Shown here: piece after piece, positions 12,806 to 23,391 of the stretch | Layout: each line of letters opens with the position of its first letter | Numbering within the stretch: position 1 is the first letter of the stretch | Source: Raphanus sativus | Lineage: Eukaryota > Streptophyta > Magnoliopsida > Brassicales > Brassicaceae | Length of the DNA: 64,000 nt | Reading direction: 5' to 3' | Assembly (NCBI RefSeq): GCF_000801105.2 | Contig: NC_079514.1 | Location: 248,001-312,000 of the forward strand | Notes under the pieces: generated by a model | Told to the model about the DNA's origin: nothing | Databases searched by the model: none | Seen by the model: only the letters and a program-made list of their open reading frames with translations | Translations under genes and position numbers: made by a program

Positions 12806-14993
12806 AAGGATCTATCACGTTTGGAGCGAGTTGTTAATGCATCATTAAGCTTCAATGGATTCCTGCGTTCTTCCAATTTGAACTTGAGTTTGATCTGTTG
12901 ACGCGTTCTATCAGGAAACAGCTGTTGTACCATCGATAGATTTCCCCCAAACTCTTGAATTCCCTTTTAACCAAACAAAACAACCAAAAACAAGAAAGAT
13001 CGATTGTGAACAAACAACATCTCCAGTAAAAAACACACAGACACATTTAAATAGCCAGTGAGATCAAAGTTTATTACCTCATAGAAAAGTTCTGTATCTT
13101 GCTTTGACCATTTAGCTCTGGGAGTCTTGTTCATGTACGTTTGATAGTTAACCGGTGAGTCCGGTTTCACTACGTTATTTTCTTGATTTTCAGTCTCCAC
13201 CATCATACCAAATTCATCTTCTGCGTCAAAACCTTGTGAATAATAATGGTTATCCTCCAGTGCGTTCGTATTACTGCACATAACATACACTCCATCAGAT
13301 GAAGAATACAAACTAAAACACTCTTGGTTTTTATCATCTCGTACCTTTCTTGGGTTGACGGCACAACAGGAGCTCCCTTTGCTTCCTTTTTCTGTAAATT
13401 AACAAGAATGGAAAGTTGAGGATCCAAGCAACACAGAGCTTAAATGAAAGTATGTGTATATAAATAAAGAGAGGATTCTTACCTCCATCCATTCTCTATA
13501 TTCAACAAGGCGAAGCATATCTCTAATGGGCAAATATTTGATTTCATCATCCGGGGTTTCAAGCAATTCTTTCTCCACTACTCCACCAAGAAAAAGAAAA
13601 AAGAGTGAAAACAGTTGGTCAGATGGTAGATTATAATTTCAGTTGTAGCGAAGAACTTTGTTTAGAAAGTTTACATGTTCTGTTTCTCTGCCGACGACCT
13701 GAATGCTTGAACTTCTTCTTCTTCTCGAGAGACTTATTTGGTTCTTCTTCACTAGTGGTTTTCTGCTTTCGACCTCTCTTCGATTTTCCCTTTTTGCTTT
13801 CTCTTCCTGTCAGTGTTTCTTCTTCCACTACTGTATTCCCCAAACTATTAAATTCATTTCTTGATTCCACATTGACCGTTAACGCATACTGATTAGCATC
13901 CGTTGTGTAATCAACAGAGCAATGAGACTCAGGTTCTTCAATCACAGCGTCTGGCAATCTAGGCTTTGGTTGGAACTTTCCAGTATGTTGCTCTACACAA
14001 GTACAACATTATGACTCGGTTACTAGATCTATTTAACAGAACCGAAGCATATGCATTTCAAAATTCAGTGCTTCGAAAATTACCATATGAAGTGGTGATG
14101 ATGCCTTCCTCCTGTACAATATTAAGAGTCTCCATGTTCCAATGGCACTCGTCTTCCTGTAACAAAATTTAAAAAATCAGTTTTAAATTTAAGAGTAGAA
14201 GATGTGGGGGACATCACCATAAAAAAAGAGTATTCACACATACCCCTGTTTGCATCCTTTGAGTTTGAGGATGAATAGTATCATCCGTTTCCTGAGTAAC
14301 AAAATGTCCAGAGTCTTGTCTCCTAGGATCATCATCATGAGGATATGCAGGTGCTGCCTCTGTGGCATTATCACACTTCTTTCCCTCAGAATTAACGTTA
14401 GAACAAGCACGAAGAACAGAAAGCCCTTCTGAGAACACATTCTAAAAGAAAGAAGAAAAACGTTTTTATATAATGAAAAGATAAAAAAAGCAATTCGGAA
14501 GGTAGAAAGAATAACACGAGGTTACCTCTTTAGAGATTGTTTCAATGGTGGATTGGTTAATGGGTTCACTATCAGGCACAATAGTTGAAACATCTGCAAA
14601 ACACAGAATCCCAAATCTTAAAGATATTTTGAATAAGATATAAAAGACAAGGTGGTTGAGAGGGGAAGAAACAAAACCATCTAGAGAAACGGGATCTTGG
14701 GTTTGCGTAGAGAGTGTTTCCTTGGGAAGATGAAGGGTAGAGAGTGTGGTTTGGGAGGTTGAAAGAGAGAGTAGCTTCTTCTTGGGCTGTGGTCTACCTT
14801 TCGGTTTAAACTTTGCACCGGCCCTTGCTATTAAAAAAAAAATCATAAATTCATATGTTTTCAGCCAAATGATTTAAATCCACTAAAAAAAGGGAGTCAT
14901 GAAACTATCAAAGTGGATGAAGGAAACAAAAAAGAAAATACCAGCTGGTGCAGCAGCAGCAGCAGGTTGATCATCCAAGTCTAAATAATCCAT
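12331..14993 (-). CDS. TFIIIB B''/BDP1-like SANT (Myb) domain protein
   Basis: Probable Pol III initiation factor subunit, nuclear. Twelve exons, all GT-AG: 14942-14993, 14678-14827, 14526-14593, 14244-14441, 14084-14156, 13675-13992, 13483-13580, 13345-13391, 13078-13273, 12819-12963, 12576-12691 and 12331-12483, giving 537 residues. It starts MDYLDLDDQPAAAAAPA followed by a BDP1-type KFKPKGRPQPKKK. A second basic patch is GKFQPKPRLPDAV. Next comes the conserved LPIRDMLRLVEYREWMEKK segment. The SANT domain (about residues 385-447) reads KWSKQDTELFYE, then FGGNLSMVQQLFPDRTRQQI and KLKFKLEERRNPLKL. The tail is strongly acidic and ends EFWNSYKSEM. The leader also seems to contain introns (15000-15240). 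It corresponds to Arabidopsis At4g39160. It ends 242 bp from the convergent SEC14 stop. Confidence 0.92.
12750..12805. repeat. (AT)n(AG)n microsatellite in an intron of the BDP1-like gene
   Basis: About 19 AT units followed by about 9 AG units, lying inside the intron between exons 12819-12963 and 12576-12691. Confidence 0.95.
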
Positions 14994-16430
14994 TTGACTT
15001 TGATTTGTCCCTCTTCACCACCAAAAAGAAAGAAAGAAAGATAAAGCCAAAAAAACAAGATCAATGACACAAGGCGAAAGTGTTGTTATCTCAATCATTA
15101 GACATTCATAGCATCAACAACGAATAAATAATGAAAAAGAGAACAAAGCTTCTCCATCGATACTAACCAAATGGATTCAACAGCAACGAGACAGAGCAAA
15201 TGGAAAAAAAAAGGCAACTTTACAGCGGACCTGCAAGAAAAAACAAAAAACAAAATGAGTTATTCGATCTAAAGGTGTCCCCAGAAACAAACACATTATT
15301 GTAACAAATATCGAGAACTGGTCAAATAAGAAATAGTTTTTCAGTGGAACCTACGAACCTCTGTTATCGCAGGAAACCCCTTTTTGGATTGTGGGGGGGG
15401 GGATCTCTCTTTTAGAGAAATCGGATATACGTTAATGAAATTACAGGGTCGCCGGGAAGAAGGAAAGGCAGGGATTCTGAGTGAGTGTGGAGAAGATTAG
15501 GGTTTTAGGAGTGAAGAAGATGAACAAGTAGACAGAGAGAGAGAGACAGAAGAGAGAACCGCACCCACTTAGAAAACGTCATCGTTTCAAAACAGAACTC
15601 GCACCCACTTAAAAAGCCCGCGATTTTTTGACAAATAAAAAAGGCGGGTTTGAGCTCTTTCCTTATCGTCATTAATGGGCTGTCTTCTACAACGTAAGGC
15701 CCAATTCGATCCTTGGTTCACTTTAGATGGATCAAACCTCCTCTTCCTCGCTTTTGTGCTCCACGAACAACCCTCTCTCTATGTATTCCTCTGTTTCTTC
15801 ATGTATACCTCTCCTTCCAGCCTTGATCTGTAATCAAACCATACTCTAGAAAAAATATAACTTGCGCCACGGAGAAGCCGCCGTGAAACTGATTCCTCCA
15901 AACCGGCGACTTAAGAAAATCATGAATGTATTTTATTTATTGTAGCTATTTGGTTTTGTCATTTTCTTATGAAATCAGCGAAGTGATGGTTTCGTCTTAA
16001 TATTCCCTTTCTTCATTTCATTGCATCTTTTACTTCCGTGTTGACTTCTTCACAGAACTCCTAGGTCGCGTGTCCTGTAAGATACCGAGACAGGGACATT
16101 GGTTTCCTTCGTGTTTCTTTTTTTTTTTTATAAAATTGCCCCTCAAGTTTTATTAAAGTTCGGGATGTTTGGTTTCTAAACGGCCCCATCTAACGACGTC
16201 ACTACTCCCGTAACCGAACCGATTTAACTTGGCAAAAAAATGGTGTAATTTTCATAGTGTGCAAATTTGATAAATAGTGGAAAACGAGAATTAGTGCATC
16301 TCAGTTCAGTTTGGTTTGGTTTGGTTTGGTTATGGGTCATATAAACCGGAATATTAACGGCGTGAAATAAAGCGGCGTCGGAAAAAGACTTCCTTTATAT
16401 TCGCCTCTTTCCCTCTCTTACCTTTCCCAT

Positions 16431-16481
<51 letters not shown>

Positions 16482-16896
16482 TAGAAAGAGAGAATGAACA
16501 AAGCAAAGCCCTCGGATCATCGCAGTGCTCATCTATTTTTCTCCGGCGACGTTTTGAAACTTCTGTGAGCAGCTTAATTTCCGGTATTGATTTTTAGGGA
16601 TTTCGTTTATATATTTGGGTCATATGAGAGCACGGCTTGCAGATTTTTGTAGGCGTAATCTCGGATCTGTTTATCCATATATGTCATGGACGGTTGATAT
16701 GATTTTTCTTATTTTAATTTGATCCGAAGAGATCTTTGCTCAGCTTACTTACTTACTTACTGTGGAATTGTCTTGCTCTCTGTGATGTTTGATTGTTGAG
16801 TTTGCTCACCATATTGAATTCTAATGTCTTTTTTTTTTTTTTTTTTTTCTGAAGCTAAGAGCGGTATTGTCTTCTGCATAGTAGGTTGCTTCATCT
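14994..16896. promoter_or_regulatory. Divergent spacer: leaders and promoters of BDP1-like and RING genes
   Basis: Head-to-head spacer. On the left is the BDP1-like leader with likely introns and a telo-box-like tagggttt at about 15500. Site II motifs atgggct at 15675-15681 and ggccca at 15698-15703 follow. On the right is the CT-rich leader of the RING gene with a possible leader intron ending near 16885. No other gene was seen in the middle. Confidence 0.6.
16434..16477. repeat. (CT)n microsatellite in the RING gene leader
   Basis: About 21 CT units just downstream of a TTATAT motif near 16395, in the expected 5' UTR of the plus-strand gene. Confidence 0.95.
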
Positions 16897-18441
16897 ATGG
16901 GGAATGCGTGTTGTGTTGCTGCTGCTCGTGACAAAATGGTCCTCGTCGTGCCTAATTCACCAGCTGCCGAGACTGAGAGGAGAAGTCATTCTCCTACTTG
17001 GAGTTTCCGCTGGGATAATAATAATAATAATAATAATAGAGGAGGAGGACGTGTTGCTGTTGAAGATTCCTCCCTTAGTTGGTTATCTGATGGGATTACT
17101 CATAACGATGCCTCTGACTTCAAATTTGAATCTCCTTTTCTATCATCTCATGGCTCCCCTAGCTTTCAGACACAGACACTGCACAAATCTTCCCCCTCAG
17201 GTTAATCAAGTCACCTCCTTCAGCATATTTTTCCTTTTCTAGAACTTTGTCAACTTAAAAGGAAAACACATGTATGGTGCTAATGTGCTATTCACTTGGG
17301 TCTTGAGATTTTTTTCTTCAAAACCTCAGTTTAAAATCTCTCTCAATTCATGATGAAAAGAAGTAAGACTAGTCTATGTTTATTGATATGTTCCTTATTG
17401 TTGTGACAGATCTATCTTTTTCAAGATATTCTTCCATGAACACAGTCATCGAGCAGGTAAAGCGAGTTTCACCAGTATCTGATTCTCTCTCATATCTTTT
17501 GAAACTTTTAACCTTTTTGATGCATTTATATCTCTCCCACAGAAAGAAAATGATTCACCTCCTCCACAATTGTCTCTTTCACTAGCTTCCCCAGCGCTAC
17601 CACTTCCGTCCCAGAGCTACTTGCACCCTGCAAGTTCACCCACACTTCAGCTCACACATCGCCCTCGTCTATCAAAGCAAGTCTCAGATAGTCACAGATT
17701 CTATGCAATGAACTCACTAAGCAGTAGCTCACCAACTGAAGACAGGCTGGCAACTCCTTTGAGATACGATTCTTCTCAGAGTCGACCACCATCTGAAGGT
17801 TGGTCACGGCAAGCCTTTTCTGGAATGATGCCATCTTCTCGCTGCAACCAGCCTTTGTCTTTGATAATCACTGCTTCGGCCTTGAACCTGACAAGATTGA
17901 CGACCATCATGGCAAACGAATGTCCAATCATCAGCAGCAAACCTGTGGTGCATGCTCTAGACCCCTGTCAGAGAAATCCTTGTGGAGCAGCCAAAAGATC
18001 TTTATGACAAATGAGCTCTCTGTGTCTGCAATTCTAGCTTGTGGGCATCTCTATCATGGTGAGTGTTTAGAGCAGATGACGCCAGAAGCCGATAAGTTCG
18101 ACCCATCATGCCCAGTCTGTACATTGGGTGAGAAGAAAACTGCGAAGCTGTCAGAGAAAGCATTGAAAGTGGAGATGAATTTGAAAGCTAAAAGACTCAG
18201 AAACCGAATTTTGGACAGTGATTTTGAATGCTATGATTTTGCACCGTTAGATCACAGCCACATGGCAGCAGCAGCTGAGAGCCCTGAACTGGTATCGAGT
18301 TCGAGCGGCAAGAGCTATTCCGCAAAGCCTTTCTTGGCTCGACATTTCTCCTTTGGGTCCAGAGGTCACAGTAAATCCGCAAAAGAGAATCTTCCTGTAA
18401 AACAGAAAGGCTTCTTCTGGACCAAATCCAGCAAAATATGA
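16897..18441 (+). CDS. RING/U-box protein (At4g39140-like) with a probable 1-nt frameshift before the RING
   Basis: Likely E3 ubiquitin ligase. Exons 16897-17200, 17410-17456 and 17543 onward are GT-AG. The start MGNACCVAAARDK has a Gly2-Cys5-Cys6 pattern expected to be myristoylated and palmitoylated, so it is probably membrane-attached. A Ser/Pro-rich middle follows. The RING (CGACSRPLSEKSLW ... ACGHLYHGECLEQM ... CPVC) and the conserved tail GFFWTKSSKI end at 18441, but in a different frame. The upstream frame runs on to a stop at 18005-18007. The switch falls at about 17858-17862, where homologues read PLSYDN and one base appears to be missing in the Tyr codon. A GT-AG excision of 17799-17851 (53 nt) would also restore frame. 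It would be unusually short for a plant intron and would remove a segment that looks conserved. If the shift is real, the protein lacks its RING. Confidence 0.8.
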
Positions 18442-18452
18442 ACTTGTAAGCT

Positions 18453-18453
18453 G

Positions 18454-18500
<47 letters not shown>
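18453..18500. repeat. (CT)n(TA)n microsatellite, 3' UTR of the RING gene
   Basis: Consecutive CT and TA dinucleotide runs start about 12 bp after the stop codon. Confidence 0.95.
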
Positions 18501-18503
<3 letters not shown>

Positions 18504-18827
18504 ATCTATAGCTCAGTGACTTACAAGTTAGAGATTGATTTATTTTTTTGTTATTTCAGATTTTGCGTTGCTCTGTGAACCATAGAACTCAACATACACA
18601 CGGACACGGTACCATTCATTTAAGACAGGCTATTTGTAGTTGCACATTGTCCCCATTTGCTTCTTCTTTTTTATTGGTTACTAAATTTTCACATGTAAAG
18701 TTACAAATTTATTTAGAATACAAGTTTGGGTGTGAAAAACAACATTGGGATCACTAGTCTATAAATTATTCTGGTTGTGCATAGATCAGAGTTAGGACTC
18801 TGAAAGCAAGCGGTTGGGCATGCTTTG

Positions 18828-18950
18828 TATAAACATTGACTTGTTTCTACCTATTTGACCACCTCAGTCAAATTTCTTTATATAAACATTGACTTGTTTC
18901 TACCTATTTGACCACCTCAGTCAAACTTCTTTATATAAACATTGACTTCT
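18828..18950. repeat. 53-bp tandem repeat, about 2.3 copies
   Basis: Units begin tataaacattgacttgtttc at 18828 and 18881, and the third, partial unit begins tataaacattgactt at 18934. Copies one and two differ at a single base near their ends. They lie in the spacer between the RING gene and the receptor kinase. Confidence 0.92.
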
Positions 18951-19673
18951 TTCTTCTTTTTCATTGCTGCTGGTTATTATATTACATGGACTGAGTAACA
19001 GAGCTTACTCATGTGTCTACTGAAACTATTAGACAAACAAAGAAGCTTGATAACGAACAATAGCCTACGCATATATTCGTTCGGTATACTGCGAAATGTA
19101 TCATGATCATGTACATGAATACATATAATGTTTCCTTCAAACACGTATCTCTGAATCCAGAACTAAACATCCCCGTCTACCTTTCTTTCATTTGTCACAG
19201 GCTTTAATGTAGTTGCAGACATTCATCAGCAAGCATTGGAGTCACTTGACTGGCAGTGAAAAGCTTGCGCTGGTACGTTGATGAGTCCATTTCATTATTT
19301 TCTTGCTTCAGGACGATCGTTAGGGACTAGTTCGTTCATACTTGATAATGAAACTGATAGTGACCTGGTTAGAGTTGTAATTCTTATAAACTTTTCCTGA
19401 AATAGGGAACCAGAGTTATTTTTATTTTTGGCCTTGTGTCTAAATTGTGTAGATAACAGAATTAGCAATTTGCTAAAAATAAACCATTGAACATCATCAA
19501 TGATCATACCATCCACCAAAAAACAGGCCACACATATAACAACTCACCCTTTCTTTGATGATCTTTTTTTTCTGTCTGGCTCTTTTCTTCAACCACACGC
19601 TATCCCTCATTACTTCTTATATTTGTTCTTTCTCATCCCTCTCTCTTCTCTCTTTCCTTCCCACCCAGGAAGG

Positions 19674-22286
19674 ATGGAGACAAGAAAGAAACCAATCTTT
19701 TATTTTTCTCCAAAGCCTTCCATGGCTCTCCTCATAGTTATTTTTCTCTTCCTCTCAGGTCCTGCAGCGTCTGCCGTTGGACCTGCTACCGGTTTTAAAC
19801 CGGCAGATGATATCCTCATTGATTGTGGAAGCAAATCTTCGTCCAAAACCCCTGATGGGAAAGTTTTTAAGAGTGACCAAGATACGATCCAATACATAGA
19901 AGCCAAGGATGATATTCAGGTCTCTGCTCCACCATCAGACAATGTCGCTTCTCCCATCTACCTAACTGCAAGGATCTTCCGTGAGGAAGCCATCTACAAG
20001 TTCCATCTAACTCGACCTGGTTGGCATTGGGTTCGTCTCCATTTCTTGGCCTTCCCTAATGACAAGTTTGATCTCCAGCAAGCAACTTTCTCCGTTCTAA
20101 CGGAGAAGTATGTGTTGCTTCACAACTTCAAGATTACGAACAACAACAATGATAGTCAAGCTGTTCTCCAGAAGGAGTATCTCGTCAACATTACGGATGC
20201 ACAGTTCTCCCTCAGGTTCAGACCTATGAAAACATCTGCAGCGTTCATCAACGCTATCGAAGTTGTCTCAGCCCCTGACGAACTGATCTCTGATATTGGC
20301 ACAGCCCTTTTCCCGGTCAACGGTTTCTCTGGTCTGTCCGACTACGCTTACCAGTCTGTTTACAGAGTCAACGTTGGTGGCCCTTTGATCATGCCTCAGA
20401 ATGACACATTAGGAAGAACATGGATACCAGATAAGGAGTTCTTGAAAGATGAGAACCTGGCCAAGGACGTCAAGACGACCCCTTCAGCAATCAAGTACCC
20501 TCCTGGAGTTACGCCTTTGATTGCTCCACAGACGGTTTACGCAACAGCTGCGGAAATGGCTGACTCTCACACCATAGCTCCTAACTTCAACGTCAGCTGG
20601 AACTTCCCTTCGAACCCGTCCTTTAACTACCTCATTAGGCTTCATTTCTGTGATATCGTTAGCAAGTCTCTTAATGACTTGTACTTCAATGTCTACATCA
20701 ACGGGAAAACCGCCATCTCTGGGCTGGATTTGTCCACTGTGGCAGGCGATCTCGCAGCTCCTTACTACAAAGACATTGTTGTGAACGCGACACTTATGAG
20801 TCCTGAGCTGCTAGTCCAGATTAGTCCCATGGGAGAAGATACAGGCACTCCAAACGCAATCTTGAACGGAGTTGAGGTTTTAAAGATGAGCAACTCGGTG
20901 AACAGCCTTGACGGAGAGTTTGGAGTTGATGGTAGAACCACTGGCATGGGGAAACACGGTATGGTTGCGACGGCGGGGTTTGTGATGATGTTTGGAGCAT
21001 TCGTTGGACTCGGAGCCATGGTTTACAAGTGGAAGAAGAGGCCACAAGATTGGCAGAAGAGGAACAGTTTCTCCTCTTGGTTGCTTCCCATACACGCTGG
21101 TGACAGCACTTTCATGTCAAGCAAAGGCGGTTCTCAAAAATCCAACTTGTACAACTCAACTATGGGTCTCGGCCGCTCTTTCTCCCTTTCGGAGCTTCAA
21201 GAAGCCACAAAGAACTTCGAAGCGTCTCAGATTATCGGTGTTGGAGGATTCGGTAATGTCTATATTGCAACTCTCGACGATGGAACCAAAGTTGCTGTCA
21301 AGAGAGGTAACCCGCAGTCTGAACAAGGAATCACTGAGTTTGAGACAGAGATTCAGATGCTTTCTAAGCTCAGACACAGACATTTGGTCTCCTTGATTGG
21401 TTACTGTGATGAGAACTCAGAGATGATCCTAGTCTATGAGTTCATGTCCAACGGTCCATTCAGAGATCATTTATACGGAAAGAACCTTGCTCCCTTAACC
21501 TGGAAACAGAGACTTGAGATCTGTATCGGTTCAGCACGTGGGCTTCACTATCTGCACACGGGAACAGCGCAGGGGATTATCCACCGTGACGTCAAGTCAA
21601 CCAACATTCTTCTCGATGATGCTTTAGTCGCCAAAGTGGCTGACTTTGGTCTTTCCAAAGATGTAGAATTTGGACAGAACCACGTCAGCACGGCCGTGAA
21701 AGGAAGTTTCGGGTACCTTGACCCTGAATACTTTAGAAGACAGCAACTCACGGATAAGTCTGATGTTTATTCATTTGGGGTCGTTCTTCTAGAAGCTCTC
21801 TGCGCAAGACCAGCCATCAATCCTTCGCTACCAAGAGAACAGGTTAACTTGGCTGAGTGGGCTATGCAATGGAAACGAAAAGGGATGCTCGAGAAGATCA
21901 TTGATCCTCATTTGGCTGGAACGATAAACCCTGAATCCATGAAGAAGTTTGCGGAAGCTGCAGAGAAGTGTTTGGAAGATTACGGTGTTGATAGGCCATC
22001 AATGGGAGATGTTTTGTGGAACTTGGAATATGCACTTCAGCTTCAAGAGGCATTCACTCAGGGCAAAGCAGAGGAGGCTGAGAACGGTGAGCCAGTAATA
22101 CCTGGATCGGTGGTTCCTCCAGCAGATACAACTCCAATCACTCCTGCAGTCACTACCAACGCGGCGGCTAGTGTTCCAGTTGCTGCTAATGTGGAAGAGA
22201 ACAATGGAACAGCAGAGGCTCAGGCCGTGGAAGAACACTCTGGTACAACCATGTTTACTCAGTTTGCTAGCCTTAACGGAAGATAA
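19674..22286 (+). CDS. BUPS1: CrRLK1L receptor-like kinase, Buddha's Paper Seal type
   Basis: Plasma-membrane receptor kinase. The Arabidopsis orthologue (At4g39110) works with ANXUR receptors and RALF peptides to keep growing pollen tubes intact. Intronless, 870 residues from ATG 19674. An in-frame ATG at 19500 would add 58 residues ahead of the signal peptide and is unlikely. Signal peptide about 17-35 (MALLIVIFLFLSGPAASAVG). Malectin-like ectodomain about 42-425 (DDILIDCGS, WHWVRLHFLAF, FNYLIRLHFCDI). Transmembrane helix about 430-452 (MVATAGFVMMFGAFVGLGAM). Kinase about 514-785 with glycine loop GVGGFGNVY, Lys543, HRDVKSTN with Asp639, DFG at 657 and an intact GSFGYLDPEYFRR activation segment. 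All catalytic residues are present. The Thr/Ala/Pro-rich tail ends FTQFASLNGR. Confidence 0.97.
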   Translation: METRKKPIFYFSPKPSMALLIVIFLFLSGPAASAVGPATGFKPADDILIDCGSKSSSKTPDGKVFKSDQDTIQYIEAKDDIQVSAPPSDNVASPIYLTARIFREEAIYKFHLTRPGWHWVRLHFLAFPNDKFDLQQATFSVLTEKYVLLHNFKITNNNNDSQAVLQKEYLVNITDAQFSLRFRPMKTSAAFINAIEVVSAPDELISDIGTALFPVNGFSGLSDYAYQSVYRVNVGGPLIMPQNDTLGRTWIPDKEFLKDENLAKDVKTTPSAIKYPPGVTPLIAPQTVYATAAEMADSHTIAPNFNVSWNFPSNPSFNYLIRLHFCDIVSKSLNDLYFNVYINGKTAISGLDLSTVAGDLAAPYYKDIVVNATLMSPELLVQISPMGEDTGTPNAILNGVEVLKMSNSVNSLDGEFGVDGRTTGMGKHGMVATAGFVMMFGAFVGLGAMVYKWKKRPQDWQKRNSFSSWLLPIHAGDSTFMSSKGGSQKSNLYNSTMGLGRSFSLSELQEATKNFEASQIIGVGGFGNVYIATLDDGTKVAVKRGNPQSEQGITEFETEIQMLSKLRHRHLVSLIGYCDENSEMILVYEFMSNGPFRDHLYGKNLAPLTWKQRLEICIGSARGLHYLHTGTAQGIIHRDVKSTNILLDDALVAKVADFGLSKDVEFGQNHVSTAVKGSFGYLDPEYFRRQQLTDKSDVYSFGVVLLEALCARPAINPSLPREQVNLAEWAMQWKRKGMLEKIIDPHLAGTINPESMKKFAEAAEKCLEDYGVDRPSMGDVLWNLEYALQLQEAFTQGKAEEAENGEPVIPGSVVPPADTTPITPAVTTNAAASVPVAANVEENNGTAEAQAVEEHSGTTMFTQFASLNGR

Positions 22287-23391
22287 AAATAAAAACAAAT
22301 GACAGGTAACTAATTTTAAAAAACTGAACAAAAAGAATGCTCTAAAACGAATTTGTTACCATAAACTGTAATTGAAATAGAAAAAAATGACATATGTTTG
22401 TTTCTTATTATGTTTTTTGTGATATTTATATATTTGATGTATTATGTCAAATCTATGTATTTTTGTATGAATTGTGGGTGGATATGTAAGTGTATGTATA
22501 CTACTAAATGCTGTGATGCATTTATCTACTTATCCTCCTCTTGTTGTAGTTGTTAATTCTTAGGTTGCAAATACAACTTCACATTGAAACTCGAGTGTTT
22601 TTGTGTGTGATGAATCTTCCTCCTACATTCATTTTACCTCAACATCATCACAAGTCAATATCACACATTTTAATCTTTTAGTCCAAGAAATAAAAACAAG
22701 TGTAAAATGTTTTAGTAATTTGATTTTTGTGGAACAACCAGTAATTTCAAAGGTAAGAGACAATTTAGACTAACGTCCAACTCAATCGGATGGTCAACAA
22801 TATAACAAGTAATTTGGTTTTGTGGAAAAACCAGTAATTTCAAAGGGATGACACCAAGATTAGATTGATCCAGGAACCCGGTGTGGAACAACACATTGAA
22901 ACCCTTTGAACAAATGGGAGTATGCAGTTCTGGTGATATGCAAAAGAACCTCTCCCCCTCCTTTTAGTGACAAATATAAATATAAGCACAGACATTACAT
23001 ACAAAAGAGCCAAAACTAGTTTTTAAAAAAAATTCACAACCTGTTCTTTTCTTAAAATATCTAGCAACAGGCTTCACCCAGAGTTCTTGACACCTGCAAC
23101 ATCATCCAACTTGATCAATAGTTGCATCTTTTGTACTTTATTACATAAAAAGATATCAAAACATTCAAAACAGATGTCAGTGAGACCATTACCAAATATC
23201 TAAACTTAATAGCTTAAATCGGTTAAACTCGGCTTTTAGATATCTATATTGAAGAAACCAAACCGAAACTCGACCGAGCTAGATTTTTAGTTTCAGCTAC
23301 ATTTTCTATAACGAAAAAAGAACCCAAAATGGAATGCAACACAAGTACATTTTGCATTCACTTGCAAAAAGGTACCTTTGATTTGCCTTGG
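22287..23391. other. Tail-to-tail spacer between BUPS1 and KIN7, with a 40-bp direct repeat
   Basis: Both 3' UTRs lie here. A near-identical 40-bp segment (agtaatttg...tttcaaagg) occurs at 22714-22753 and 22808-22846, 94 bp apart. No gene was seen. Confidence 0.7.

Noticed and set aside
19500..19673. Upstream in-frame ATG extending the BUPS1 protein by 58 residues
   Set aside because: It would place a long extension before the signal peptide. The start at 19674 matches the family N-terminus.
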